64,000 nucleotides of DNA from Bradyrhizobium murdochi (GTDB taxonomy: Bacteria > Pseudomonadota > Alphaproteobacteria > Rhizobiales > Xanthobacteraceae): the NCBI RefSeq assembly GCF_000472965.1, contig NZ_AXAU01000001.1, positions 372,001 through 436,000 of the forward strand, written 5' to 3'. Made by a program: the position numbers and the translations under genes. Shown one piece after another: positions 28,319 through 37,322 of the stretch. Each line of letters begins with the position of its first letter. Within the stretch, counting starts at the first letter, position 1. The notes beneath the pieces were generated by a model. That model was not told the DNA's origin and ran no database searches. It worked only from the letters and a program-made list of their open reading frames with translations.

Positions 28319-29821
28319 TCACGCCGCTTCGAGCAGGCGGTCCTTGCTGATCCGTTCGTTGGAAAATTCGCGCACCACCGCGCCGCGCTTGAGCACGATG
28401 ATACGGTCGGCAAGCGACAGCACTGTCTCCGGCTCGGTGGAGAGCACGATCACGGCGAGCCCCTTGGCGCGCAAATCCCTGACGATGTGGATGACGTCGT
28501 CCTTGGCGCCGACATCCATGCCGCGGGTCGGTTCGCACAGCACCAATAGCCGCGGCGGATAGCTCAGCCATTTCGCCAGCGCGACCTTCTGCTGATTGCC
28601 GCCCGAGAGCATGCCGAGATCGAGTTCGACGGCTGCGGGCCGAATCCGCAACTGGTCGACCTGCCGCGCGGCGATCTCGCGTTCGCGCGACGGCTTGAGC
28701 AGCAGGGATGAAATGCGGTCGAGGACGCTGATCGAGATGTTCTTGTAGACCGGCTCCTGGTGGAACAGCATGTCGCGCCGGCTCTCGGGCACGAAGGCGA
28801 TGCCGGCGCGGCGTGCGCCGGCCGTGCTGCGGAAGGCCTTTTGTTCTCCGGCAATCGCCAGCGAGCCCTGGTCGGGTTTGAGCTTGCCGAACAGGATCCG
28901 CGCCAGTTCGAGCTGCCCGCATCCCATAAAGCCGTAGATGCCCAGCACTTCGCCGGCGCGGACGTCGAACGAAACGTCGCGCAGGCTGCGGGCGAGCGAT
29001 AGCCCGCTCGCGTTCAGCACCACTGGCCTCTCGGCGGGCGGCGGCAGCATGATGTCATGCGTGTAGGTCTCTTCCAGCGCCTCGCGGCCATGGCCGATCA
29101 TGGCCTCGATCAACGCGGGCTTGTTGGTATCGGCGGCCCTCGTCTCGGCGACCTTCCTGCCGTTGCGGAACACCGTTACGACGTCGGAGACGCGCAGGAT
29201 GTCCTCGATGAAATGCGAGATGAAGACGATGCTGGTGCCTTCGTCGCGCAACCGCTTCAGGGTCGCGAACAGGCGCTCCACTTCCGGCGGCGACAGCGCC
29301 GAGGTCGGCTCGTCGAGGATGATGATGCGGGCTCCGGAAAACAGCACGCGGGCGATCTCGATCAGTTGCTGCAGGCCGATCGGCAGGTCGCCGAGCCGCG
29401 ACATCGGATCGACGTCGATGCCGAAGCGTTTGAGTTGCTCGCCGGCCTCGCGTGCCATGCGCCGCCACTGCACGAAGCCAAAACGGTTGGTCGGCTGGTT
29501 GCCCAGAAACACGTTCTCGGCCACCGACAGATCTGGCGCCACGCTCAGTTCCTGATGCACCATCGCGATACCCGCCGCATGCGCATCGCGCACCGATCGA
29601 AAGCGGGTTTCCCGGCCGTCCAGGATGAAGCGGCCGGAAAAATCGGCATGCACGCCGGCGATGATCTTCATTAGCGTGCTTTTGCCCGCGCCGTTCTCGC
29701 CGACGAGACCATGGATCTCGCCGGGAGAAAGCGCAAAATCGACACTACGAAGGGCTTCGACGCCGCCGAAGGCCTTCGTGATCTCTTGCAGTTCGAGGAT
29801 GGGCTTAAGTCCCACAGGCAT
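28319..29821 (-). CDS. Sugar-type ABC transporter ATP-binding protein (two ABC domains)
   Basis: This 500-residue RbsA/MglA-like ATPase has two nucleotide-binding domains in one chain. The first has a full Walker A, GENGAGKST, and Walker B, IIILDEPTSAL. The second has a degenerate Walker A (GFMGCGQLE) but a good signature, LSGGNQQKVALAKW, the usual asymmetric arrangement. It is cytosolic and drives the permease encoded next. It is separated from the binding-protein gene by six bases. Confidence 0.95.
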   Translation of the reverse strand: MPVGLKPILELQEITKAFGGVEALRSVDFALSPGEIHGLVGENGAGKSTLMKIIAGVHADFSGRFILDGRETRFRSVRDAHAAGIAMVHQELSVAPDLSVAENVFLGNQPTNRFGFVQWRRMAREAGEQLKRFGIDVDPMSRLGDLPIGLQQLIEIARVLFSGARIIILDEPTSALSPPEVERLFATLKRLRDEGTSIVFISHFIEDILRVSDVVTVFRNGRKVAETRAADTNKPALIEAMIGHGREALEETYTHDIMLPPPAERPVVLNASGLSLARSLRDVSFDVRAGEVLGIYGFMGCGQLELARILFGKLKPDQGSLAIAGEQKAFRSTAGARRAGIAFVPESRRDMLFHQEPVYKNISISVLDRISSLLLKPSREREIAARQVDQLRIRPAAVELDLGMLSGGNQQKVALAKWLSYPPRLLVLCEPTRGMDVGAKDDVIHIVRDLRAKGLAVIVLSTEPETVLSLADRIIVLKRGAVVREFSNERISKDRLLEAA

Positions 29822-29827
29822 GCTGAC

Positions 29828-30847
29828 TCAGATCAGGAAATGGTCCTGCATCCACTGCATGCCGGCGGCATTGGCCTTGGTCACGACCGGGCCGTCAGTG
29901 ATGACGTGCTTTGGGATACCCTGTCCGCTCTTCTCGCCCGCGGTCACCGCAGCGACGCCGGCAATGATGGCGCCACCATGGATGCGGCAGGAGGGATTGC
30001 GGACGGTCGCGAACATGCGGCCTTCGCTCACCGCCTGGATCGCCGGCGGCATGGCGTCGACGCCGCCGATCAGGATGTTGGTGCGGTTGCGCGCCTTCAT
30101 GATGTTGTAGGCGGCCAGCGCCATGTCGTCATTGTGGAAGAAGGCAGCGTCGATCTGCGGGTGCTTTGTCAGATAGGTCTCCCACAGCCGCGCCGTCTTT
30201 GAGACATCCCAATCCGCGGGCTGGGTGTCCAGCACTTCGATGTTCGGAAATTGCTTCACCACTGTGTTAAAGCCCTTGGCGCGGCCCTGCGCGCCGGTGT
30301 GGCCGAGGGCGCCCTGCGTCATGATGATCTTGCCCTTGCCGCCCATGGCGTTGCACAGCGCCTGGGTCACCGAAGCGCCCATGAATTCATTGTCGGGCGC
30401 CAGGAACGAATGAACCTTGATCTGATCGAGCGGCGCGATCAGCGTGTCCATGTCGATCACGGGAATGCCGGCATCGATCATCTTCTGCACGGGCTGGGTC
30501 AGCGTGCCGATGCCGAACGCCTGGATGGCCACGAAATCCCATTTTTGCGACGCCATGTTATCGATCGCCGCGCGCTGCTTGACCGCGTCGAGCTGGCCGT
30601 CGAACCAGGTGACTTCGACGTTGAACAGCTTGCCCCACCATTCCGCCGCCTGCTTGCCCTGGGCGCACCAGGTCGCCTGCAGGCCTGCATTGGAGAACGC
30701 AGCCTTCAACGGTTTCTCTGAACGGGCGGCTGCCGCCAGCGCTGGATTAATACCCAGTCCCCCGAGCAGGGCGGCGGCTGCGCCAGCCGCGCCCGCGGCC
30801 TGAAGAAGGTCGCGCCTGGTCGTTGCCGTTTTGTCAGTTCCGGACAT
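29828..30847 (-). CDS. Periplasmic sugar-binding protein of the ABC transporter
   Basis: This 339-residue protein has a Tat-type signal (TTRRDLLQAAG, Ala-rich, cleavage near LAAAA) and a periplasmic-binding-protein type 1 fold, with FVAIQAFGIGTLT, IPVIDMDTLI and AAFFHNDDMALAAY. The start at 30847 follows a GGGAGC leader; an upstream frame to 30901 is unlikely. It is the first gene of the binding protein-ATPase-permease operon. A Tat signal on an ABC binding protein is less common than a Sec signal. Confidence 0.93.
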   Translation of the reverse strand: MSGTDKTATTRRDLLQAAGAAGAAAALLGGLGINPALAAAARSEKPLKAAFSNAGLQATWCAQGKQAAEWWGKLFNVEVTWFDGQLDAVKQRAAIDNMASQKWDFVAIQAFGIGTLTQPVQKMIDAGIPVIDMDTLIAPLDQIKVHSFLAPDNEFMGASVTQALCNAMGGKGKIIMTQGALGHTGAQGRAKGFNTVVKQFPNIEVLDTQPADWDVSKTARLWETYLTKHPQIDAAFFHNDDMALAAYNIMKARNRTNILIGGVDAMPPAIQAVSEGRMFATVRNPSCRIHGGAIIAGVAAVTAGEKSGQGIPKHVITDGPVVTKANAAGMQWMQDHFLI

Positions 30848-30999
30848 CGTTTGCTCCCTCGCTTGTCGTTTGTTATGGCCGTCGGCGTCGATTGCACGCA
30901 CCGCGGATCGAGGCAGTCTTTCACACTCGGCGCGTTTGCGCCACCGGATGACTTGATCGTCGGTATCAATGAGCGCCCGAAGACTTTGGTCTCGTCATT

Positions 31000-31401
31000 T
31001 CACTGCGCTGCAACGAGGCCCTCGATCTCGCCGAGCAGTTCTTGCCACGCCGCATCGATTTCGTCCGACCAGTCCGGCCCGACGATTTCGCGTAGCGTCT
31101 GCGCGATGATGCCGAAGAACGCGACGAACAATTCGCGCGGCGTGCCGTAGGAGTCGTGCGAGGAAACTTCCGATGCGATCAGACGGAAATGGCCGGTGCG
31201 TTGGCCGGCAAAATCCAGAATGGCGTTGATCGTCAGGGCCAGCATCGAGCCCTTGACGAGTTCGCCGCCCTCGGTCCGAAACATCGTCCGCGCCTCGGGG
31301 TGCGCCTCGAACAGGCGGCGATAGACCAGCGGCGTCAGATCTTCGCAGCGCGCGGCGGCCAGTTCAAAACTTCGCTCGATCGGATTTGACGATGCCGTCA
31401 T
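31000..31401 (-). CDS. Single-domain globin
   Basis: This 133-residue globin-fold protein, of the flavohemoglobin-head type, has VYRRLFEAHPEARTMF near the CD region and a SHDSYGTPRE segment with the expected proximal-type histidine. There is no reductase domain. The ATG at 31401 is chosen over the longer frame because the 5' extension crosses a hairpin terminator. It lies 152 bases before the ABC operon on the same strand. Heme-based oxygen or NO handling is typical of the family. Confidence 0.85.
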   Translation of the reverse strand: MTASSNPIERSFELAAARCEDLTPLVYRRLFEAHPEARTMFRTEGGELVKGSMLALTINAILDFAGQRTGHFRLIASEVSSHDSYGTPRELFVAFFGIIAQTLREIVGPDWSDEIDAAWQELLGEIEGLVAAQ

Positions 31402-31421
31402 TGTCGTTTGCGATCGTAACG

Positions 31422-31452
31422 AAAAAAAAGAGCAGGGCACCAAGCCCTGCTC
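31422..31452 (-). terminator. Strong intrinsic terminator or attenuator in the globin leader
   Basis: On the minus strand GAGCAGGGC and GCCCTGCTC form a perfect 9-bp stem with a 5-base loop (31430-31452), followed directly by eight T residues. It lies about 20 bases before the globin start and downstream of no annotated minus-strand gene, so it may end a short RNA or act as an attenuator. Confidence 0.75.
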
Positions 31453-31864
31453 AAAAATTGTGTCGACCCTTAATTTCCTCGAAAATTGAGATTTGATCTT
31501 GATTGTCGAGGCGACGCTGCTTGTGCGCGTCAGGGCTCCTCCCGAGACTTGGACCACCAAGCTTTGCCTGTCGGCAAGCCTGAGCCCGAATTGGTAGACC
31601 ATCTTTTTCGTCTTGTCACCAATTTCGGCAACGTTTGTTCAAAATTCCAGCACTCTGCGAAATGATTGGGAATATGCTACTCGCAGTTGTGGATTTAGCT
31701 GCAATTCGCCCGAGGCTTGGTATCCCGGTAAGGCGCCCTCCAAATGATGCAAAACGCATCTCTTTTCGCCAGCATCTCTCCTTGAAGCTGCAACATAGTT
31801 CCGGGAACCTGATCTCGACTCCAGACTCCTGAAGTGATTAAGGTCTGAAGCGGATGGGTTTGCG
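31453..31864. promoter_or_regulatory. Intergenic control region with TTGGT/ACCAA dyads
   Basis: This 412-base interval contains no convincing ORF. CTTGG-N4-CCAAG lies at 31548-31561 and TGGT-AG-ACCA at 31592-31601, with another TTGTCACCAA half-site at 31613-31622. Such dyads resemble GntR/FCD-type operators. An AATTT-N6-AAATT dyad lies at 31472-31487. On the other side, GATGC-N5-GCATC (31746-31760) precedes the copper operon. The dyads are seen; the regulators are inferred. Confidence 0.4.
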
Positions 31865-32239
31865 ATGCGCCGGCGGCTGAAGAATTTTCTGCCAATTGTC
31901 CTGATTGCCCTGGTGGTGCAGATTTTTGCACCCATCGGCGCATGCTGGGCGGCCAGCATCGCGGCCTCCGATCCGCTCGCCGGCGCCGTGATCTGCCACG
32001 GCGATGGCGGCGGTGGTGCCGGGCAGGCCGACCAAGCCGGCCACCGCGCCCACGACGGATGCTGTTCGGTTTGCAACGTGCTGCAGACCGGAGCCCCGGT
32101 CGACGCGCCGGAGGCATCCGAGCTCATCGCGATTGATCGCCAGCCCGCGCGCGTGGTCTGGATAGAATTTGCCCCTGACCGGTTCGCTTCCCGTGCCGGT
32201 TCGCAAGCGCAGGCGCGTGCGCCTCCATCCATTTCCTGA
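31865..32239 (+). CDS. DUF2946 family small secreted protein
   Basis: The 124-residue product has a signal peptide or single membrane segment (about 8-30) and then a Cys-rich motif, DGCCSVCNVLQ, plus scattered His, the DUF2946 pattern. Members are found at the head of copper-uptake and TonB-receptor operons. It is the first gene of the copper cluster here. Direct copper binding by the Cys/His motif is plausible but not shown. Confidence 0.8.
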   Translation: MRRRLKNFLPIVLIALVVQIFAPIGACWAASIAASDPLAGAVICHGDGGGGAGQADQAGHRAHDGCCSVCNVLQTGAPVDAPEASELIAIDRQPARVVWIEFAPDRFASRAGSQAQARAPPSIS

Positions 32240-32333
32240 CCTCACTTGACCTTCGTCAAACGGTGCGGCCTGCGGCCGTGCCAGTTCGTCCAGTTGAGTA
32301 AGCCAGCCAAAGCGCTGGCGTCAGGAATGTCTT

Positions 32334-34715
32334 ATGTACCCCCCTCGTGTTTTGGGAAGCGCGAGCCTGCTTGTGCTTGGCAGTGCGCTGTCCCTTACAC
32401 CGTCGAATACGACCGCCCAGACGGCGTTGCCGGCGGTGACCGTCGATGCGCCGCGCGCCGTGACCGCCAGACCTGCGGCCCGAAAGCCGGCCATTCGCGC
32501 GTCCGCCCGGACGCAGGCGAGGCCGCCTTCGGCCAACCCCGCGCCTTCAGCGTCGCTAACCGCGGGCATTACCCCGAGCGTGGCGCGCGCGCTGCTTTAC
32601 CAGGCGCGGAATGGCCAGACCGGGACGACCATCGATCGTAGCCAGTTCGACAACCGGCCTTCGTTTTCCGTGGCCGACGTGCTGCGCGACAGCCCCGGCA
32701 TCTCGGTGAAGCAGGGCAACGGGCCGCGCGATATCGGTATCTCGATCCGCGGTTCCAACGCCCGAAACGGCTTCGGCATCCGCAACCTCGTGATCTTTGA
32801 CGACGGCTTTCCGGTCACGCAGCCGGACGGGCTTTCCCGCAGCGACCTGATCGATCCCAATGCCTATGGCGCGATCGATGTCATTCGAGGACCGTCTTCA
32901 GCGCTCTTTGGCAACTATGCCACCGGCGGCGCGCTCAACTTCCGCACCCGCCCGGGGCTTACAATCGACGGGGTCGAGTACGGCGTCGATGGCGGCAGCT
33001 TCGGCTACCTCAACAACTATCTCGCCGCAGGCAAGAAGGTCGGCAATTTCGAGTACTCGCTGTTCGCCAGCGATGCGCGCGGCGACGGCTTTATCCAGAA
33101 TAGCTGGTTCAATACCCAGACCGTGAATTTCTTAGGCACACTGCAGGCGACGCCCGACGACCGCTTCACGGTCAAGTTCATTAACAACAATCTCGATACT
33201 CGGGTGCCGCTCCGGCTGTCGCTCAACCAGTATTCTCAGAACCCGTTCCAGCAGGGCTGCGATATGGCGGGCGTCGCCGGCTGCGCCTCAGTTAACCTCC
33301 TCAACAACGGCTTCAATGGCACAAGGACTCCGATCACCGCCATCCAGGCCGGGCTCGGCCGCGAAGATCGCCGCACCATCGTCGGCGGTAGATGGGAGCA
33401 CGATTTCGACAACACGACCACCTGGCGCAACCAGTTCGTGTTCGACGATCGCAATATCAACCAGCCGACGGGAGCGACCAGCGCGATCGGCGATTTCCCG
33501 TCGTACAACTACATGAGCGACGTCACCAAGCGCGGCGAAATCCTCGGCATGGAATCGACGACATACTTCGGCGCGTTCTACAATACGCTGACCGCGTCAA
33601 GCGACTCACGCCACGTCATGCCGGGAGGCAATGCGAAGCTCGGCCTACTGCAAAGCAATACCTGGAGCGACACCACGAACTATGGCGTTCGCGCTCGCGA
33701 GGAATTGAAGCTGACGCCGCAATTAACCGCTATTGCCGGCATCGGATGGGAAACCACGCATCTGAAGGGGATCAATTCCGCCTACAATTACGGAAACTCG
33801 CCGATTCCGATGCCGACGATCACCACGACGACCGCCGATCGGCAATTTCAGAACACCGCGCCCGAGCTGGCGCTGCTCTACAAGCTCAATCCCGAATGGC
33901 TGTTCCGCGCGCGCGTCGCCACCGGCTACGGCACCCCGCAGGTCAATAACCTCTTCGTCCTCCCGAACGGCCAGAACGGCAACAATACGCAGCTAAAGAC
34001 GCAGCAGAACCTCGGTTACGACGTCGGATTCGACTGGACGCCGAACAGCGCGCTCAAATTCAGCGCGACCGGCTTCTATGAATTCTTCAAAAACGAGCTG
34101 GTCTCGCAAGCCACTCAGGTCGGCGCGCCCAATGCGAGCTTCACGTTCAACGCCCCGAAATCGGAACATCGCGGCGTAGAGCTGGCCGCCGACTGGAAGT
34201 TCTATCCCGGCTGGCGTTTCACGGCCGTCTACACCTATCTCGACGAGGTCTATACGGAATACACCGAGAATATCGTCAACGGCGCGACGTTCAGCTTCAA
34301 CCGTGCAGGTAACAAAATTCCCGGCATCTCGCCGCACGAACTGACGGCGCGTCTTGGCTATGAGCAGATGTGGGGGCCGCTTGCCGGCCTCGGAGCATTC
34401 GTAGAAGTCCAGTGGAAGGATTCGTTCTACATGGACAACGCCAATCTCTTGAAGGCGCCCGGTTACGAACTGGTCAATCTCAACGTGCACTACAATACGG
34501 ATCTCAAGTCCGACTACTTCAAGTCATTGAGCATGTATGTCGAAGTCAGGAACGTGTTCGACCGGACCTATGTGGCTTCCGCGAACAACATCGCAAACTC
34601 GGTGACGGCAGGCGGCATCCAGAATCCCGCCAGCGTGTTGGCGAATACGACCGGCTCGATCTACGCGGGTTCGCCGCGTGCGTTCATTGCCGGAATGAAG
34701 CTGGCGTTCAAATGA
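32334..34715 (+). CDS. TonB-dependent outer-membrane receptor (probably for copper)
   Basis: This 793-residue protein has a signal peptide ending near AQT, a TonB-box-like LPAVTVDAP, a plug domain (SVADVLRDSPGISVKQGN, IRGSNARNGFGIRN, VIRGPSSALFGNYATGG) and a beta-barrel ending FIAGMKLAFK with the usual aromatic-rich C-terminus. The neighbours (DUF2946, PCuAC) point to copper or a copper complex as the cargo, as for PcuB of Bradyrhizobium. Other metal chelates are possible. Confidence 0.93.
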   Translation: MYPPRVLGSASLLVLGSALSLTPSNTTAQTALPAVTVDAPRAVTARPAARKPAIRASARTQARPPSANPAPSASLTAGITPSVARALLYQARNGQTGTTIDRSQFDNRPSFSVADVLRDSPGISVKQGNGPRDIGISIRGSNARNGFGIRNLVIFDDGFPVTQPDGLSRSDLIDPNAYGAIDVIRGPSSALFGNYATGGALNFRTRPGLTIDGVEYGVDGGSFGYLNNYLAAGKKVGNFEYSLFASDARGDGFIQNSWFNTQTVNFLGTLQATPDDRFTVKFINNNLDTRVPLRLSLNQYSQNPFQQGCDMAGVAGCASVNLLNNGFNGTRTPITAIQAGLGREDRRTIVGGRWEHDFDNTTTWRNQFVFDDRNINQPTGATSAIGDFPSYNYMSDVTKRGEILGMESTTYFGAFYNTLTASSDSRHVMPGGNAKLGLLQSNTWSDTTNYGVRAREELKLTPQLTAIAGIGWETTHLKGINSAYNYGNSPIPMPTITTTTADRQFQNTAPELALLYKLNPEWLFRARVATGYGTPQVNNLFVLPNGQNGNNTQLKTQQNLGYDVGFDWTPNSALKFSATGFYEFFKNELVSQATQVGAPNASFTFNAPKSEHRGVELAADWKFYPGWRFTAVYTYLDEVYTEYTENIVNGATFSFNRAGNKIPGISPHELTARLGYEQMWGPLAGLGAFVEVQWKDSFYMDNANLLKAPGYELVNLNVHYNTDLKSDYFKSLSMYVEVRNVFDRTYVASANNIANSVTAGGIQNPASVLANTTGSIYAGSPRAFIAGMKLAFK

Positions 34716-34744
34716 CCGGACAACAACGCAGGAGGAGTAAAGCC

Positions 34745-35959
34745 ATGCTGCGAATGAGCCTGCTCGCGATGCTCGCTCTCTCGCTTTGCCAAAGTGCAGC
34801 GCAAGCGCAAATGAGCCATCATCAGCACGCCTCGGAAGCCGCGTGCGAGGAGACAGCCTTGCGCTGTGCGTCGAAGGTCATGCCGGCCTTCGCGCCGGAC
34901 GGAACGCTGTGGCTCGCCTGGATGGCGGGAGGCCAGATATCGGTCGCGAGTTCGAAGGATCAGGGGCGCAGCTTTTCGACGCCGGTTCAGGTGACAAAAG
35001 AAAAGCTCAACCTCGATTGGGGTCCGGATGCGCGTCCGCAGATCGTCATCGACAAGAATGGCGGCATTGCACTGGCGTTTTCGCGCTTCCGGGATAAGGC
35101 GTTCAATGGTCAGGTGCTGGCCACGAGGTCGGTCGATGGCGGCCAGAGCTTTGCCGCGCCGCAGCCGATCACGTCGAGTAACGAGAGCCAGCGCTTCGTG
35201 GCGCTCGGGCTTGATGCGGATGGTTCGGTGTTTGCGGCCTGGATCGACAAACGCAACCGCGTGCCGGCGCGTGAGGAGGGCAGGAAATATGAGGGGGCAG
35301 GGCTGTTCTTCGCATCATCGAAGGACGGGGGCGCGACCTATTCCGAGACGCACCTCGCAGCAGACAACACCTGTGAATGCTGCCGGCTTGGCCTCGCGTT
35401 CGCAGGCGCCGGCCGTCCGGTGGTGGTGTTCAGGAACATCTTCGAAGGCGGTGTGCGCGATCACGCGATCATGACGTTCGCCGACCCGGCGACGCCGGGC
35501 GAAGTTCGCCGCGTCAGCCGTGACGATTGGCAGATTGCCGCGTGCCCGCATCATGGGCCAAGTCTTTCGATCTCGCCCGCCGGCACTTACCACGTGACGT
35601 GGTACACCAACGGCAAGGTGCGCAAGGGGCTGTTCTATGCCCGCTCGCAAGACGAGGGACGTACGTTTTCCGATCCGCTTCCGCTCGGCCGCGCCGATCG
35701 CAATCCTACGCGGCCCTACGTTCTTGCCGGCCCGCGTGGCACCACCATGGTCTGGAAGGAGTTCGACGGCGAGAAGACCGCGGTCAACGCGATTGTCTCG
35801 CATGATGAGGGCAAGAGCTGGTCAACGCCGGTCGCGATCACTACGACGACCGATACATCCGACCACCCGCTGCTGGTCAGTGACGGGCAGAAGGTCTACC
35901 TTTCGTGGATGACCAAGGCCGACGGATATCGCCTTCTACCGATCGGAGATGGATCATGA
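34745..35959 (+). CDS. Secreted BNR/sialidase-like beta-propeller with Cys motif
   Basis: This 404-residue protein has a signal peptide ending AQAQ and then an MSHHQH start. BNR-type Asp-box repeats (SSKDQGRSF, RSVDGGQSF, SSKDGGATY, RSQDEGRTF, SHDEGKSW) indicate a six-bladed sialidase-like propeller. It also carries a CECC motif and an ACPHHGPS motif not needed for a sialidase, which suggests metal binding. It lies 29 bases after the TonB receptor and overlaps the thioredoxin gene by four bases. A true sialidase activity is doubtful. Confidence 0.88.
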   Translation: MLRMSLLAMLALSLCQSAAQAQMSHHQHASEAACEETALRCASKVMPAFAPDGTLWLAWMAGGQISVASSKDQGRSFSTPVQVTKEKLNLDWGPDARPQIVIDKNGGIALAFSRFRDKAFNGQVLATRSVDGGQSFAAPQPITSSNESQRFVALGLDADGSVFAAWIDKRNRVPAREEGRKYEGAGLFFASSKDGGATYSETHLAADNTCECCRLGLAFAGAGRPVVVFRNIFEGGVRDHAIMTFADPATPGEVRRVSRDDWQIAACPHHGPSLSISPAGTYHVTWYTNGKVRKGLFYARSQDEGRTFSDPLPLGRADRNPTRPYVLAGPRGTTMVWKEFDGEKTAVNAIVSHDEGKSWSTPVAITTTTDTSDHPLLVSDGQKVYLSWMTKADGYRLLPIGDGS

Positions 35960-36462
35960 AGCGCCTCCTGCTCGCCGTCATATTCCTCGTTGCCTGTCTG
36001 GGCGCCGCGCCCGGCGCCGAGACGCCGTCCGAGCTCACGCTCAAGCCGTTCGTGCGGGGAAGCTGGCAGGACGTGCTGCGTTCGCATGCCGGACGTCCGA
36101 CGCTGGTGCATTTCTGGGGCGTCACCTGCGGTCCTTGCAAGGTCGAATTACCGTTGCTCGGCCAATTCATGAAGGACCATTCCGAGCTCGACGTTGTGAT
36201 GATCAGCGCCGACCTCGTTCCGAATCTGGCCGGCGCGACGCGCGCGATGCTGCAGAAGGCCGGGCTGGGATCGGCGGAAAACTGGATCTTCAGCGATGGC
36301 TTCGTCGAACGCCTCCGGTTCGAGATCGATCCCGCCTGGCAGGGTGATATCCCGCGCACGCTTCTTATCGGGCGGGATGGAACCGTCACCACGATCGAAG
36401 GTTCGGCGGAAATACCGGACCTCGAAAAATGGTTGGTTCAGCAAAAGGCCGTGAAGAAATAA
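35956..36462 (+). CDS. TlpA-like periplasmic thioredoxin
   Basis: This 168-residue protein has a signal peptide and a thioredoxin fold with the active site WGVTCGPCKVE (CGPC pair around residue 54-57) and a cis-proline-type DIPRTLLIG segment. The ATGA overlap with the propeller gene sets the start. TlpA-like proteins keep copper-binding cysteines of oxidase subunits and chaperones reduced. The placement next to PCuAC fits that role. Confidence 0.93.
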   Translation: MKRLLLAVIFLVACLGAAPGAETPSELTLKPFVRGSWQDVLRSHAGRPTLVHFWGVTCGPCKVELPLLGQFMKDHSELDVVMISADLVPNLAGATRAMLQKAGLGSAENWIFSDGFVERLRFEIDPAWQGDIPRTLLIGRDGTVTTIEGSAEIPDLEKWLVQQKAVKK

Positions 36463-36569
36463 GGACGCAATCCCGCTATATTGTGAACATGAACGTTGCA
36501 TTCTCAAGTTAATGCAACGGCGGCCCTCGGCCGTCCGTTGTGTGCCGGCCAGAAATCGAAAGACATCCG

Positions 36570-37076
36570 ATGAAACCTGTCTTGCCATTGTTCGCCTTCG
36601 CCACCCTGTTTGCTCTCCTGGGTACGCCCGCGCACGCCCAGGAGGTCAAGGCCGGAGACCTCGTCATCAAGCAGGCTTGGAGCCGCGCTACGCCGAGCGG
36701 CGCAAAAATCGCCGGCGGATATCTCACTGTCGAAAACAAGGGCAGCGCGCCGGACAAGCTCGTTGGCGGCTCGGGCGATAATATCGGCAAGGTCGAAATT
36801 CACGAGATGGCGATGAACAACGGCGTCATGACGATGCGGCCGCTCGACAAGGGCCTGCCGATCGAACCGGGCAAGACCGTCAAGCTCGCGCCGGGCGGCT
36901 ATCATTTGATGCTGATGGATCTCAAGCAGGCCTTCAAGCAGGGCGACAAGGTGCCGGTCACCCTCGAATTCGAGAAGGCGGGAAAGGTGACGTTGTCGCT
37001 CGATATACAGGGCGTCGGCGCGCAGGGGCCGGCGGGCGGCGAAATGAAGCACGATCATTCAGGGATGAAGAAGTAG
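36570..37076 (+). CDS. PCuAC-type periplasmic copper chaperone
   Basis: This 168-residue protein has a signal peptide ending AHAQ and the DUF461/PCuAC domain. It contains the copper-site pattern with HEMAMNNGVM in the first half and GGYHLMLMDLK in the second, giving the H...M...H.M ligand set, and a His/Met-rich tail (MKHDHSGMKK). It delivers Cu(I) to cytochrome oxidase CuA or CuB sites. The start at 36570 gives a normal signal peptide. In Bradyrhizobium the comparable chaperone is PcuC. Confidence 0.94.
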   Translation: MKPVLPLFAFATLFALLGTPAHAQEVKAGDLVIKQAWSRATPSGAKIAGGYLTVENKGSAPDKLVGGSGDNIGKVEIHEMAMNNGVMTMRPLDKGLPIEPGKTVKLAPGGYHLMLMDLKQAFKQGDKVPVTLEFEKAGKVTLSLDIQGVGAQGPAGGEMKHDHSGMKK

Positions 37077-37087
37077 GGAGCGGCTTG

Positions 37088-37182
37088 TGTAGGGTGGGCA
37101 AAGCGAAGCGTGCCCACCTTATCAAGCGCGATCTGCCGATGGATGGTGGGCACAGCGCAAGTGCGCCTTTGCCCACCCTACA
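37088..37182. repeat. Palindromic GTGGGCA repeat element (Bradyrhizobium type)
   Basis: TGTAGGGTGGGCAAA (37088-37102) and TTTGCCCACCCTACA (37168-37182) are perfect 15-bp inverted ends. The interior GCGAAGCGTGCCCACC and GGTGGGCACAGCGC is also complementary. This matches a repeat that I recognise as common between genes in Bradyrhizobium, possibly a small non-autonomous element. It fills most of the gap between the copper operon and proS. Confidence 0.75.
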
Positions 37183-37322
37183 AAACTAACAATTCGCTGC
37201 CAAAACGACCTACAAATCCGCGTTTTCAGGGGCTTTTTCGCGGCTTCCGGCCTTGTGTTTTCGCAGCCGATCCGGTTTCACTGCACCTCTTCCGGTAGCC
37301 CACTGATTCCTCGAGTTGTCCC

